Source: Lysobacterales bacterium
GTDB taxonomy: Bacteria > Pseudomonadota > Gammaproteobacteria > Xanthomonadales > Rhodanobacteraceae
Reading direction: 5' to 3'
Assembly (NCBI GenBank): GCA_017305135.1
Contig: JAFKNA010000011.1
Coordinates: 1-64,000, forward strand
Length of the DNA stretch: 64,000 nucleotides
In this document: piece by piece, positions 12,164 to 21,408 of the stretch
Position numbering within the stretch: the first letter of the stretch is position 1
Layout of the letters: each line of letters starts with the position of its first letter
Position numbers and translations under genes: made by a program
Notes under the pieces: model-generated
Seen by the model: the letters and a program-made list of their open reading frames with translations, nothing else
The model's database searches: none
Told to the model about the DNA's origin: nothing

Positions 12164-12536
12164 GGAAATCTCCTTGGTGGGGGCAAGCATGTTGGGGCAC
12201 AAGCATGCACTTCCAGGCGCGGGGTTGCGAATCGTGCTCCGATGAGGGAGCGGCGTTTCCGCGAGCTGGCCTCGAGCCGGCCGGCCAGCGGCTGATCGCC
12301 GGCCCGGCTCAGTAATTATTGCGAATCATTCGCATTCGTGTTCCAATCCGTCCCCGAGCCAGCGGGGTTCACGAGGCGGGCCGCATCTTTCGCGCTTCCC
12401 GGCTTCCCTTCAGATACGCGCCGGTACCGGTCCAAGGGTGCGTACGCCAGCCAGCTTGCAGGCGATCGGCCGTCCTTCGACGGGCGTCGAGCCCGCCCGC
12501 CAATCCCCCATTCCATACAGAAGAAGAAGGCATTCG
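12164..12536. other. Divergent control region between GST and TonB-dependent receptor
   Basis: This 373-base region holds no gene. Its one distinctive element is an AT-rich stretch at about 12311-12336 in otherwise GC-rich DNA, containing the Fur-like palindrome described separately. The receptor's ribosome site (AAGAAGAAGG) is at 12521-12530. Frames crossing the region are extensions of neighbours. Confidence 0.6.
12313..12336. promoter_or_regulatory. Fur-like operator upstream of the siderophore receptor
   Basis: TGCGAATCATTCGCA at 12320-12334 is a perfect 7-1-7 inverted repeat preceded by AATTAT, resembling the Fur box core with AATnATT at its centre. It lies about 200 bases before the ATG of a TonB-dependent siderophore receptor followed by piuC, the target class expected for the ferric uptake repressor. 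Direct Fur binding is inferred, not shown. Confidence 0.65.
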
Positions 12537-14876
12537 ATGTCGTACATCAAGAGCCGCAAGCATGCCGTTGGTGCAGCCCCCAGGGGATGTGCCGCCGTAA
12601 CCTTGGGCGCCGGGCTGGCGCTGGCCCTGCCCATGCTGCCGCTGTCCGCGGCGATGGCCGCGGCAGCGCCGGACGCCATGCCCGACATGGCCGATACGCA
12701 GAACCTGCCGCGGGTGGAGGTGCGCGAGGATGCGCAGGGCTACAAGGTCGACACCACCGCCGGTCCGAAGTTCGTGAAGCCGCTGGTGGACACCACGCAG
12801 TCGGTGCAGATCATCCCTGCCGAACTGATCCAGGAGCAGGTGGCCACCACCCTGACTGAGGCGCTCAGGAACAGCCCCGGCGTCGGCACCTTCTACGTCG
12901 GCGAGAACGGCAACACCGCGACCGGCGACACCGTCTACATGCGCGGCTTCGACAGTTCCGGCAGCATCTTCGTGGATGGCGTGCGTGACCTCGGCAGCAT
13001 TTCCCGCGACATGTTCAACGTCGAGCAGATCGAAGTCATCAAGGGACCGTCCGGTGCCGACTACGGACGGACTTCGCCGACCGGCTCGATCAACCTGGTC
13101 ACCAAGCAGCCGACCCTGGCCGATTACGGCAGCGCCATGCTGTCCTGGGGCAGCGCCGACCAGAAGCGCCTCACGGCCGACTTGAACCATGCCCTCGCTG
13201 GCCTCGACGGTGCCGCGCTGCGCCTCAATCTGATGGCGCAGGACAGCGGCGTGCCCGGCCGCGACGAGATCAATCACAAGCGCTGGGGAATCGCCCCCTC
13301 GTTCGCCTTCGGGCTGGGTTCGAATACGCGCTTCTACATCGACCTGCTGCACCTGGACCAGGACAACGTGCCCGATGGCGGCGTGCCGACCATCGGACTG
13401 CCCGGCTACACGACGCCCGATCCGGAACGGCCGGAACTCGGCGCGGCGCGCCCGGTCGACCCGCACAACTTCTACGGCACCACCAGCGACCACGACGACA
13501 GCACGACGGACCTCTTCACCGCCATCATCGAGCACGATTTCAGCGACGACGTGCGGCTCCACAACGTCACGCGCTGGGGCCGCACCCGCCAGGACTACCT
13601 CCTGACCGCATTCATGGGTTCGGCCGCGAACTGGGTGACGCCCGACCTTGCCGACCCTGCCACCTGGACCATCGCGCGCAGCCTGCCGACCTTCAAGGAC
13701 CAGACCAACCGCATCCTCACCAACCAGACCAATGTCCGCGTGCACACGGATTTCGCCGGAGGCATGAACAACGATGTCAGCACCGGCGTCGAGGTGATCC
13801 GCGAAAAGCTCGCCTCCACCGGCCTCGGCGCGCTCGACGGCAGCGCCTGGCCGGCGGCGAACCTCTACCACCCCGATCCCCACGTCGGCGGACTCGTCTG
13901 GGGCAAGACCGGCGCCGGCAGCCACGGCCGGACCGATACCTTGGCGGCCTATCTCTTCGACACGCTGACGCTCAACGAGCGCTGGCAGCTCAACGCGGGC
14001 GTGCGCTTCGACCATTACGAGACCGAGTTCAGCAGCCTGGTCGCCTGCGGCGGGCGCGGCGCTCCGGCCTGCGGCTCGCTGCCTGGCGGCACGATCGTGC
14101 CGGGCGTGGACGCGAGCAAGTCCGATACCCTCTTCAACTGGAAGGTGGGCGCGCTATACAAGCCCGCCGAGAACGGCAGCGTCTACATCGATTACGCGCT
14201 CTCGCAGCAGCCGCCCGGCGGCAGCTCGCTTTCGCTCTCGGCGTCGGCGAACAGCCTGGACAATCCCGTCTTCGACCCCGAGAAGGCCAGGACGCTGGAA
14301 CTGGGCACCAAGTGGGAGCTGTTCGACGCCAGGCTCCTTCTCAGCGCCGCGTTGTACCAGACCGACATCACCAACCAGATCGTGCAGGACCCGGTCGACC
14401 AGCTCTACTACCAGATCGGTGAAAAGCGCGTGCAGGGGGTCGAACTGGGCGTGGTCGGCAAGATCACCGACAACTGGTCCGTGAGCGCCGGCTTCACCAC
14501 CATGGATGCCACGGTGCGCAAGGGCACGAACGTGTCGCACGACGGTTCCGACGACCTCGCCTACACGCCCGACAGCGCGTTCACCGCCTGGACCACCTAC
14601 GAGACGCCCTTCAAGCTGGTCATCGGCGGCGGCGCGCGCCATTCCGGCGAGATGAAGCGCGGCACCGATGGCGCCATCGGCACGCCGGACGTGGTCGACT
14701 CCTACTGGGTGTTCGACGCGATGGCCCGATACCCGGTCAACGAGCACTTCGACGTCCAGCTCAACGTGTACAACCTGTTCGACGAGGACTACGTCGCGGC
14801 CATCAACAAGAGCGGCTACCGCTACACCCCGGGCGCGCCACGCTCGGCGCTCCTCAGCGCCAACGTCCGCTTCTGA
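12537..14876 (+). CDS. fiu: TonB-dependent catecholate-type siderophore receptor (Fiu/PiuA-like)
   Basis: A 779-residue outer-membrane receptor for ferric siderophores, driven by TonB-ExbBD. A long signal peptide is followed by a plug domain (about 75-190) with [47 protein letters not shown] and VEVIKGP-like [17 protein letters not shown]. The C-terminal beta-barrel ends in an aromatic residue ([10 protein letters not shown]), the outer-membrane assembly signal. Closest known relatives by eye are E. coli Fiu and Pseudomonas PiuA. The piuC-type dioxygenase directly downstream supports this, since the two genes are commonly adjacent. The ATG at 12537 has AAGAAGAAGG upstream; a longer frame from 12438 lacks support. 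A Fur-like box lies upstream, so induction on iron limitation is likely. Confidence 0.92.
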   Translation: MSYIKSRKHAVGAAPRGCAAVTLGAGLALALPMLPLSAAMAAAAPDAMPDMADTQNLPRVEVREDAQGYKVDTTAGPKFVKPLVDTTQSVQIIPAELIQEQVATTLTEALRNSPGVGTFYVGENGNTATGDTVYMRGFDSSGSIFVDGVRDLGSISRDMFNVEQIEVIKGPSGADYGRTSPTGSINLVTKQPTLADYGSAMLSWGSADQKRLTADLNHALAGLDGAALRLNLMAQDSGVPGRDEINHKRWGIAPSFAFGLGSNTRFYIDLLHLDQDNVPDGGVPTIGLPGYTTPDPERPELGAARPVDPHNFYGTTSDHDDSTTDLFTAIIEHDFSDDVRLHNVTRWGRTRQDYLLTAFMGSAANWVTPDLADPATWTIARSLPTFKDQTNRILTNQTNVRVHTDFAGGMNNDVSTGVEVIREKLASTGLGALDGSAWPAANLYHPDPHVGGLVWGKTGAGSHGRTDTLAAYLFDTLTLNERWQLNAGVRFDHYETEFSSLVACGGRGAPACGSLPGGTIVPGVDASKSDTLFNWKVGALYKPAENGSVYIDYALSQQPPGGSSLSLSASANSLDNPVFDPEKARTLELGTKWELFDARLLLSAALYQTDITNQIVQDPVDQLYYQIGEKRVQGVELGVVGKITDNWSVSAGFTTMDATVRKGTNVSHDGSDDLAYTPDSAFTAWTTYETPFKLVIGGGARHSGEMKRGTDGAIGTPDVVDSYWVFDAMARYPVNEHFDVQLNVYNLFDEDYVAAINKSGYRYTPGAPRSALLSANVRF

Positions 14877-14880
14877 GCGG

Positions 14881-14922
14881 CGTGGCGGGCGCCGGCCGGC
14901 AACGGGGCCAGCGCCCGCCACG
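14881..14922 (+). other. Strong hairpin between receptor and piuC
   Basis: CGTGGCGGGCGC at 14881-14892 pairs perfectly with GCGCCCGCCACG at 14911-14922 around an 18-base loop. It starts 5 bases after the receptor stop codon and lacks a T-tract. It could protect the receptor mRNA 3' end or lower piuC expression relative to the receptor. Confidence 0.5.
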
Positions 14923-14979
14923 ACATTCCGGACCTCGCCTGCGTGCGAGAATGCTTCCGTCGACGTAGCGGGTCCGTCC

Positions 14980-15657
14980 ATGCTCCTGCACATCCCGGCC
15001 ATCCTCGATGCCGACCAGGTCCGCTCCATGCGCGCGGCGCTGCAAGCCGCGCCGTGGGCCGACGGACGGGAAACCGTCGGCGCGCAGGGCGCGCGCGTCA
15101 AGCGCAACCTGCAACTGTCCGAAGCCTCGCCGCTGCGCCAGGAACTCGGCGCCCAGGTGCTCGCCGCGCTGGCGCGCAACCCGCTCTACCACGCAGCGGT
15201 GCTGCCGCTGCGCACCCTGCTGCCGCGCTTCAACCGCTACGAGGGCGGTGGCCATTACGGCTTCCACGTCGACGGCGCGGTGATGGCGCTGCCGGGCGGC
15301 GGCCAGCTCCGCAGCGACGTGTCGTGCACGCTGTTCCTGTGCGATCCGGAGGACTACGAGGGCGGCGAACTGGTCATCAGCGACACCTACGGCGAGCACG
15401 AGGTGAAGCTGCCGGCCGGCGACCTCATCATCTACCCCTCGAGCAGCCTGCACCAGGTGCAGCCGGTCACGCGCGGTGAGCGCCTGGCGGCCTTCTTCTG
15501 GGTGCAGAGCCTGGTCCGCGACGAGCGCCGCCGCCGCCTGCTGCTCGAGCTGGACCGATCGATCCAGACGCTGACGCACACCGGCGCCGACCCGGCCGCG
15601 GTGCTGCAACTGACCGGCGTCTACCACAACCTGCTGCGGGACTGGTCGGAAACCTGA
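14980..15657 (+). CDS. piuC: Fe(II)/2-oxoglutarate-dependent PKHD-type hydroxylase (PiuC/YbiX)
   Basis: A 225-residue cytoplasmic dioxygenase of the P4Hc family. The iron facial triad is His96, Asp98 ([10 protein letters not shown]) and His158 ([10 protein letters not shown]); Arg168 in GERLAAFFW is the 2-oxoglutarate-binding residue. Length and start fit E. coli YbiX and Pseudomonas PiuC, which sit beside the Fiu or PiuA receptor and are iron-regulated. The hydroxylated substrate is still not firmly known; a role in siderophore or siderophore-drug use is inferred from linkage. The ATG at 14980 was chosen by family length. It probably shares the Fur-controlled transcript with the receptor. 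Confidence 0.94.
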   Translation: MLLHIPAILDADQVRSMRAALQAAPWADGRETVGAQGARVKRNLQLSEASPLRQELGAQVLAALARNPLYHAAVLPLRTLLPRFNRYEGGGHYGFHVDGAVMALPGGGQLRSDVSCTLFLCDPEDYEGGELVISDTYGEHEVKLPAGDLIIYPSSSLHQVQPVTRGERLAAFFWVQSLVRDERRRRLLLELDRSIQTLTHTGADPAAVLQLTGVYHNLLRDWSET

Positions 15658-15716
15658 GGATGGCGGGCACCGCCCGGGATCCGACGGCATCCCGCCTCCA
15701 CGCCAGGCCGGCTGTC

Positions 15717-15786
15717 GCAGGAGCGCACCCTGTGCGCGACCAACCACCTACGAAAGAGACGCCAGTCGCCTGCTCGCGGGCTCCTA
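15717..15786. repeat. Inverted pair of dispersed palindromic repeats
   Basis: A GCAGGAGCGCACCCTGTGCG unit begins at 15717. About 45 bases later GTCGCCTGCTCGCGGGCTCC begins, running to 15786 as an inverted relative. The pair fills the gap between the convergent piuC and enoyl-CoA hydratase genes and overlaps the last codon of the latter. Related units occur at 25757-26045 and 28463-28539. Confidence 0.6.
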
Positions 15787-16560
15787 CATGGCGGGCCGTG
15801 TCGGGGCCGATTTCGACTTCAAGCGCGCCACCAGCCCGTGCAGCACGGCCTGCGTTTCCGGCGCGAACCAGCCATCGAGGAAATCCTCGATCGGCAGCTT
15901 CTCGGGTTCGGCGAAAAGCCCGGCGAGATCCGCGCGGGCGAGGCGCCGCGTGGCGGCGACGGCATGGGGCGGCAACTGCAGCAGGGCGTCGAGCCAATCG
16001 CGGGCTCTGCCGACCACCTCGTCGGGACCCGCCAGCTCGTCGACGAAACCGATCGCATGCGCCGCCTGCGGCTCCAGCATGGCGCCGGTCACCAGCAGGC
16101 GCTCGGCCTGGCGCGCGCCGACCAGGCGCCGGAACGCCGCCTGGATGCATTCGGGGACGAGCAGGCCCACCTGCACCTCGTTGAGGCCGATACGGTACTC
16201 GCCCGCCGCCATGACCCGGTAATCGCAGAGGATGGCCAGCACCGCGCCACCGGCCGGGCTGTGGCCGGTGATGGCCGCGGCGACGGGCACCGGCGAGCGC
16301 GCCAGCGCCGCGCAGAGGCCGAAGAAATCCGCCCAGAACACGCGGAAGGCACCGCGGTCGAGCGTCAGCAGCGCCGGCACGTCGAGGCCGGCGGAGAACA
16401 TGCCGGGCTGGCCGGAAAGGAGCAGTGCCCGCGCGCCGCGCGCCGGCGCCGACTCGACCGCTTCGCGCAACTGCCGCGCCAGGGCGGGATCGAGCGCATT
16501 GACCGGGGGCCGCGCCAGGCGCAGTTCGTGGATGCCGTCGTGGTGGATGGTTTCGAGCAT
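15784..16560 (-). CDS. Enoyl-CoA hydratase/isomerase family protein, probably delta3-delta2-enoyl-CoA isomerase
   Basis: A 258-residue crotonase-fold protein of fatty-acid oxidation. The CoA-binding MFSAGLD is at about 54-60 and the oxyanion-hole HSPAGGAVLAI at about 100-110. The catalytic-helix motif GLNEVQVGL puts Glu128 where mitochondrial-type delta3,delta2-enoyl-CoA isomerases carry their single catalytic glutamate. SAGLD and GLNExQxG favour isomerase over hydratase, though the assignment within the superfamily is inferred. It starts 36 bases after the DUF4139 gene on the same strand. Its last codon overlaps a dispersed repeat. Confidence 0.85.
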   Translation of the reverse strand: MLETIHHDGIHELRLARPPVNALDPALARQLREAVESAPARGARALLLSGQPGMFSAGLDVPALLTLDRGAFRVFWADFFGLCAALARSPVPVAAAITGHSPAGGAVLAILCDYRVMAAGEYRIGLNEVQVGLLVPECIQAAFRRLVGARQAERLLVTGAMLEPQAAHAIGFVDELAGPDEVVGRARDWLDALLQLPPHAVAATRRLARADLAGLFAEPEKLPIEDFLDGWFAPETQAVLHGLVARLKSKSAPTRPAM

Positions 16561-16596
16561 GGCGCCGGGTCCTGGCAGGGGAGGATGTTGTTCGGG

Positions 16597-18021
16597 CTAT
16601 TCGTCCGCTGCCGTCCAGCTGTAGCGGACCGCGTAGTCGAGGGTCGCCTTGCCGTTGGCCGGCACCTCGATGTCGAACTCCAGGGTATCGGGCGTCTGCC
16701 GCGTCGGCTTGCTGCTGGACGAGAGCAGCGTCCAGTTGCGCCACTGGTTGGGGTGTTCGCGCACGGTGACGGTGCGCGGCCTGTCGCCAGCGTTGGCGAG
16801 GGTGACGCGGAACGCCTCGTCGAGCTGGCGCGCGGCACGATCCACCTCGAAGCGGGTCGCATCGCGCGTGGCCGAGAGCTCGAAGGCCTGACCGAGGCTG
16901 ATGTCGATCTCGCGTCCCTTCGCGGTGTCGGCGATGCGGCTCTCGCCGACGAATTCGCTGCGCCCGTCCTTGTCGCGCATCGAAATGCGCAGGGTGCCGG
17001 CCGGGAGGTTCTCGGCGGCGGTGAACCCGAGGCGGCTGTCGACCGGGCCGCCGGCGCTGCCGCCGGTCGGCGTCAGCATCGGCTTGGACGGGAACCAGCG
17101 CCCGCCGGATTCGAACACCCAGCTGCGCGCGCAGGGCAGATCCGCGCCGGCGTACAGCGGCACCTGGGTGATGCTGCCGTCCGGGAGGTCGAGGCTGCCA
17201 TCGACGGCGTAACTGCGGTAGTCGCCGAGTGCATCCTGGGCGGGCAGGGCGTCGGGGGCGGCCTCCGCGGCCATGCTCTTCATCGCCATCGGCGCGCGCG
17301 CCAGGTAGGCGTTGGAGCGTGCGAAGTTCGGCGAACCCGCAACCAGCTTCAGCCGCGCGCCCGACCAGTCGCGCCCGCTGCGGTTGGCGATGCTGGCGAG
17401 GGTCGACAGATGCAGCTGGCAGGAACCGCCCTCGCCCGACAGGAGCCCGGCGTAGGCGGCGCGCCAGCCCAGCCCCGCCGTGGGATAGGTGAGGCGCGCC
17501 GCCGCCGTGCCGGCGCGGCCGTCGACCGCCACCTGCAGGGTGCTGCCCGGGCGCCCGGAGCCTTCCCTGAATTCGACCCGCGCGAACTCGCGCACGTAGC
17601 TGCTGCGTCCGTCGTCGGTCCGCACCACCAGGCTGCCGCCGTCGATCGCGACCAGCACGCCTTCGACGATGCTGCGTCCGCTGGCATCCAGCACCGCAAC
17701 CCGCTCGCCGCGATGGGCGCCGAGCGGGCCGGCGTCGCCGGCGGCAACGATGCGCTGTGCCAGCACGCGTCCGGAACCGCCGAGATCGAGCGCCACCGCC
17801 TCGGTGTCGAGCAGCGTCGGCAGGCCGTCGATGACGAGGGTCTCCCGGCCGCCGGCGAGCTGCAGCGCACGTTCCTCGTGGACGATGGCGTGGCCGTCCG
17901 CGAGCGGCATCGAGCCCGGCGCGAACAGCGCATCGCCATCGGCGCGGTAGATGGTCAGGGCAGGGTCCGCGGCAGCGGCGGTCAGCGTGGTCATGGCGAG
18001 CACCAGCAACAGTGGGCGCAC
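16597..18021 (-). CDS. Exported DUF4139 domain protein
   Basis: A 474-residue protein, probably periplasmic. The GTG at 18021 is chosen because GGAGG lies 8-9 bases upstream and the first 20 residues then form a signal peptide (PLLLVLAMTTLTAAAA). Extending the frame upstream would add 130 residues from the opposite strand of the copper-chaperone gene. The mature protein is beta-rich and contains the DUF4139 region with the conserved WxAxYxxxL-like GWRAAYAGLLSG, and a C-terminal immunoglobulin-like part ending KATLDYAVRYSW. Its function is unknown. It is divergent from the PCu(A)C gene and upstream of the enoyl-CoA hydratase. Confidence 0.85.
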   Translation of the reverse strand: MRPLLLVLAMTTLTAAAADPALTIYRADGDALFAPGSMPLADGHAIVHEERALQLAGGRETLVIDGLPTLLDTEAVALDLGGSGRVLAQRIVAAGDAGPLGAHRGERVAVLDASGRSIVEGVLVAIDGGSLVVRTDDGRSSYVREFARVEFREGSGRPGSTLQVAVDGRAGTAAARLTYPTAGLGWRAAYAGLLSGEGGSCQLHLSTLASIANRSGRDWSGARLKLVAGSPNFARSNAYLARAPMAMKSMAAEAAPDALPAQDALGDYRSYAVDGSLDLPDGSITQVPLYAGADLPCARSWVFESGGRWFPSKPMLTPTGGSAGGPVDSRLGFTAAENLPAGTLRISMRDKDGRSEFVGESRIADTAKGREIDISLGQAFELSATRDATRFEVDRAARQLDEAFRVTLANAGDRPRTVTVREHPNQWRNWTLLSSSSKPTRQTPDTLEFDIEVPANGKATLDYAVRYSWTAADE

Positions 18022-18085
18022 GGGCAACTCCTCCGGTCGCGCGGGGGCGGAAGGGCTATCATAGCGGCCCTTCCGGGAGGTTCCG

Positions 18086-18586
18086 ATGCGATACGTCACG
18101 TGTGTTCTGGTCGGGTTCGGCCTGGCCGTGCTTGCCGCTGCGGGCAGCGCGTCGGCGGCTTCGCTGCGCATCAGCGATGCCTGGATCCGCTCCGCGCCGC
18201 CGGGCGCGCAGGTGATGGGCGGCTTCGCCACGCTGGTCAACGAGGGCGAGACGCCGGTCACCGTGCAGGCGGTGCAGAGCGACGCCTTCGGCAGGGTCGA
18301 GATCCACGAGACCACCACCGAGGCGGGCGTTTCGAAGATGCGCGAGCTGCCGCGACTGGCGCTCGAGCCCGGCGCCACGGTCAGGCTCGAGCCCGGCGGC
18401 AAGCACCTCATGCTGATGCAGCCGCGCCGCGGGATCGCGGCCGGCGAGCGCGTCGAGGTAGTGTTCCAGCTTGGCGACGGCTCGCGCGTCGAGGCGCCGT
18501 TCGAGGTCCGCGCCGCCGACGCGATGGACGCCGGGCACGCCGGGCATCATGGACACACGGACCACTCCGGCCACGGGCATGACTGA
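18086..18586 (+). CDS. Periplasmic copper chaperone PCu(A)C
   Basis: A 166-residue copper-binding protein that hands Cu(I) to the CuA site of cytochrome oxidase or buffers periplasmic copper. Residues 1-24 are a signal peptide. The family motif H-x10-M-x21-H-x-M is exactly met by His74, Met85, His107 and Met109. The last 15 residues are unusually His-rich (GHAGHHGHTDHSGHGHD), likely an extra low-affinity metal site. A TATCAT at 18057-18062 inside a CTATCATAG palindrome may be part of the promoter. It is divergent from DUF4139 and 36 bases ahead of mazG. Confidence 0.95.
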   Translation: MRYVTCVLVGFGLAVLAAAGSASAASLRISDAWIRSAPPGAQVMGGFATLVNEGETPVTVQAVQSDAFGRVEIHETTTEAGVSKMRELPRLALEPGATVRLEPGGKHLMLMQPRRGIAAGERVEVVFQLGDGSRVEAPFEVRAADAMDAGHAGHHGHTDHSGHGHD

Positions 18587-18622
18587 GCCCGGCTCGTGGC
18601 GTAGTCGCCGCGCGGGATCCGC

Positions 18623-19432
18623 GTGATCGTTCGCCGGGGCGACATCGACGAACTCCTCGCCATCATGGCGCGCCTGCGCGATCCGGCGCAGGGCTGCCCG
18701 TGGGATCGGGCGCAGGATTTCGACAGCATCGCGCCGTACACGATCGAGGAGGCCTACGAGGTCGCCGACGCCATCGACCGTCGCGACTACGCGGGCCTCT
18801 GCGAGGAACTCGGCGACCTGCTGCTGCAGGTGGTGTTCCACGCGCGCATGGCCGAGGAAGGCGGCCATTTCGACTTCGCCGACGTGGTCGCCGCGATCCG
18901 CGACAAGATGCTGCGGCGTCATCCGCACGTGTTCGCCGATGCCCGCTTCGACTCGCTGCAGGCGCAGGCGGCCGACTGGGAAGCGCACAAGGCGGCCGAG
19001 CGCGCCGAACGCGGCGAGCAGGATGCCAGCGCGCTGACGGGCGTGGCGCGCGGGCTGCCGGAGTGGCAGCGCGCATTGAAGCTGCAGAAGAAGGCGGCGC
19101 GGGTCGGCTTCGACTGGCCTGACGCCGCCCAGGTATTCGACAAGCTGGAGGAAGAGGTCGCGGAGCTGCGCGCCGAGCTGGACGCCGGCGCCAGTGAGGA
19201 GCGCCTGACCGACGAGCTGGGCGACGTGCTGTTCGTGTGCGCCAACCTCGCCCGCCACGCCGGCGTGGACGTGTCGCGCGCACTGCGCCAGGCCAATGCC
19301 AAGTTCGAGCGGCGCTTCCGGCGCATGGAGGCGCTTGCGGCCGCGGCGGGCGACGGACTGGCGGGCCACTCGCTGGACGAGCAGGAAGCGCTCTGGCAGC
19401 GCGCCAAGTGGGAGGAACGGCAGGACGGCTGA
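18623..19432 (+). CDS. mazG: Nucleoside triphosphate pyrophosphohydrolase MazG
   Basis: A 269-residue house-cleaning NTP pyrophosphatase with two tandem MazG helical domains. The first has the metal-binding ExxE..ExxD pattern (EEAYEVADAID, EELGDLLLQVVFH). The second carries EEEVAELRAEL and DELGDVLFVCANLARH. Length is close to E. coli MazG (263). The start is GTG at 18623; no ATG gives a family-like N-terminus. It follows the copper chaperone by 36 bases and may be cotranscribed with it. Confidence 0.96.
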   Translation: MIVRRGDIDELLAIMARLRDPAQGCPWDRAQDFDSIAPYTIEEAYEVADAIDRRDYAGLCEELGDLLLQVVFHARMAEEGGHFDFADVVAAIRDKMLRRHPHVFADARFDSLQAQAADWEAHKAAERAERGEQDASALTGVARGLPEWQRALKLQKKAARVGFDWPDAAQVFDKLEEEVAELRAELDAGASEERLTDELGDVLFVCANLARHAGVDVSRALRQANAKFERRFRRMEALAAAAGDGLAGHSLDEQEALWQRAKWEERQDG

Positions 19433-19514
19433 GATCGGTGTCGCAGCATCGCGCGTTTGCGCGTATCCATCCGATGGCGCGGCAGTGGCCGCGCGGGTCC
19501 ATCAGGAGAATGAC

Positions 19515-21086
19515 ATGGCTGTTTCCCGTCTGCGCTTCGTCGCCACCCTCGCCCTTTGCGCCATCGGCCTCGCTGCCACGCCGGCCAGCGCCCTCGACCG
19601 CGTGCTCGGGCCCGGCCAGTGCAACGAGGCTGGCCTGGTCGACGCGCTTGCCGCCGTCAACGCGGGCGGTGGCGGCACCATCCGCTTCGATTGCGGCACC
19701 GCGACCATCACCTTCACCAGCGCCAAGGCGATTTCCGCCGACGTCACCATCGACGGCGGCGACCGCATCACCTTCGACGGTGCCGACGCCGCGCCCTTCT
19801 TCCAGGTGTATGCCAGCGCCAGCGCGACGCTGCGCCGGCTGAGCTTCGTGCGTGGCCGCTCGGGCGGCGTGTTTCCGCTGGAGAACTTCGGCCGGCTCAA
19901 GCTCGAGCGGATCAGCGCGTCGCGGCACACGCTGGGCGCCGGGGTGGTCCTCAACTATGGCCGGCTCGAGGTCGGGTCGAGCGCGTTCACCGACAATGCC
20001 GTCCGCGCCATCGCCAATGACGGTGGCGACGTCGTGATCAGCAACTCGCGTTTCGAGCGCAACCGCATCGGCATGGGCGCCGGCAGCACCGGCGCGGCGA
20101 TCGACGTCGCCAGCGGCACCCTGGTGGTCGGCTGGTCGAGCTTCACCGCCAACCAGGCCTTCGACGGCGGCGCCATTCACGTGAGCGAGGGCGCCGGTCC
20201 GCTGCGCGTCGTCGGCGCCAGCTTCAGCGACAACGAGGCCGGCTATGGTGGCGCTATCGAGCATTGGGGCGTGCGGCTCGACGTCGACCGCAGCCGCTTC
20301 AGCGGCAACCGTGCGCAAAGCGGCGACGGCGGAGCGATTTGGACGCTGCGCGGCGAGGCCAGCATCTGGCGGAGCGAATTCCTCGCCAACACCGCCACCA
20401 CCACTGGTGGCGCGGTGAGCTGCTACGAGAGCGCCTACCTTGGCGTGCGCGAGTCCGCCTTCCGCGGCAACCAGGCCGCGTCCGGTGGCGGCGCGATCCG
20501 CAGCACCTGCGCGCTGATGGTCGACAACTCCAGCTTCTCCGCCAACGCGGTGACCGGCGCGACGGGCGGTGGCGGCGCCATCCACCAGGACGATCCCAAC
20601 CACGCCGGGCTGGTACGCGCCTCCACCCTGGCCGGCAACTCAGCGCCCTATGGCGGCGGCATCTCCGGCGTGCAGGGCGGCGTGCAGACCCTCTACGTCG
20701 ACATGTCGATCCTCGCCGGCAATACCGGCGGCAACTGCGCCGGCGTGCTCGGCTCCAACGGCTACAACCTGAGCAGCGACACCCATTGCGGCGGCGTCTT
20801 CACGGCCACCGGCGACGCCAACAACCTCGCTCTCCCGCTGCAGCCCTGGGGCGATTACGGCGGCCCCACCGCCAGCATGCCGCCGCAGCCGGGCAACCCG
20901 GCCATCGACCGCGTGCCCCTCGCGAGCTGCGGCCCGGCCGCCGACCAGCGCGACGCGCTGCGCCCCGCCGGCGCCGCCTGCGACAGCGGAGCGGTCGAGT
21001 TCGGCGGCATCGTCGACCTCATCTTCAAGGACGGCGTCGACCTCCCGGACGCCTTCGATCGCAGTCCCGTCACTCGGCAAAGATGA
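19515..21086 (+). CDS. Exported right-handed beta-helix (choice-of-anchor Q type) protein
   Basis: A 523-residue secreted or surface protein. Residues 1-26 are a signal peptide ending ATPASA. The body is a polymorphic parallel beta-helix: short repeats carrying SxFxxN and GGAI (GWSSFTANQAFDGGAIHV, SFSDNEAGYGGAIEHWG, RFSGNRAQSGDGGAIW) recur from about 150 to 400. The C-terminus has the anchor-Q-like P.DYGGPT.SMPPQPGNPAID block and ends in a short tail, IVDLIFKDGVDLPDAF. The ATG at 19515 has AGGAG 6-10 bases upstream. Ligand and anchoring are unknown. It overlaps the convergent DUF486 gene by 17 bases. Confidence 0.85.
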   Translation: MAVSRLRFVATLALCAIGLAATPASALDRVLGPGQCNEAGLVDALAAVNAGGGGTIRFDCGTATITFTSAKAISADVTIDGGDRITFDGADAAPFFQVYASASATLRRLSFVRGRSGGVFPLENFGRLKLERISASRHTLGAGVVLNYGRLEVGSSAFTDNAVRAIANDGGDVVISNSRFERNRIGMGAGSTGAAIDVASGTLVVGWSSFTANQAFDGGAIHVSEGAGPLRVVGASFSDNEAGYGGAIEHWGVRLDVDRSRFSGNRAQSGDGGAIWTLRGEASIWRSEFLANTATTTGGAVSCYESAYLGVRESAFRGNQAASGGGAIRSTCALMVDNSSFSANAVTGATGGGGAIHQDDPNHAGLVRASTLAGNSAPYGGGISGVQGGVQTLYVDMSILAGNTGGNCAGVLGSNGYNLSSDTHCGGVFTATGDANNLALPLQPWGDYGGPTASMPPQPGNPAIDRVPLASCGPAADQRDALRPAGAACDSGAVEFGGIVDLIFKDGVDLPDAFDRSPVTRQR

Positions 21087-21408
21087 ACAAGGCGGCGAGG
21101 ACGATCAGCGCGAAGCCGACCACGTGGTTCCAGCGGATCGCCGCGCCCAGATAGAGGATCGAGAACGCGGCGAACACGCACAGCGTGATGATTTCCTGCA
21201 GCCCCTTGAGCTGGGCCGGGCTGTACACCGCGTAGCCGTAGCGGTTGGCCGGCACCTGCAGGCAGTACTCGAAGAAGGCGATGCCCCAGCTCACCACGAT
21301 CACCGCCCACAGCGGGCGGTCGGTGAAGCGCAGGTGCCCGTACCAGGCGAAGGTCATGAAGACGTTCGAGCCGATCAGGAGCGCGATGGGGAGCAGGTAG
21401 TTGGACAT
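21070..21408 (-). CDS. DUF486 family small membrane protein (DMT-like)
   Basis: A 112-residue inner-membrane protein with four predicted helices: residues about 4-20, 33-50, 68-88 and 94-111. The family hallmark WGIAFFEYCLQVPANRYGY with AQLKGLQEIITL is present. Relatives are grouped with the drug/metabolite transporter superfamily, but no transport substrate is known. The length is normal. Its 3' end overlaps the convergent beta-helix gene by 17 bases. Confidence 0.9.
   Translation of the reverse strand: MSNYLLPIALLIGSNVFMTFAWYGHLRFTDRPLWAVIVVSWGIAFFEYCLQVPANRYGYAVYSPAQLKGLQEIITLCVFAAFSILYLGAAIRWNHVVGFALIVLAALFIFAE

Noticed and set aside
12307-12350. AT-rich island as a phage or plasmid attachment site
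   Set aside because: There is no tRNA, integrase or duplicated core nearby; a Fur operator explains the palindrome better.
18086-18411. N-terminal extension of the DUF4139 frame across the copper-chaperone gene
   Set aside because: The extra 130 residues are antisense to a motif-perfect PCu(A)C gene; a GTG with a strong ribosome site and signal peptide gives a better start.
15838-18582. 914-codon plus-strand frame across the hydratase, DUF4139 and copper-chaperone genes
   Set aside because: Composition is His/Arg/Ala/Gln-rich without any motif, and it is antisense to two well-supported genes and out of frame with a third.
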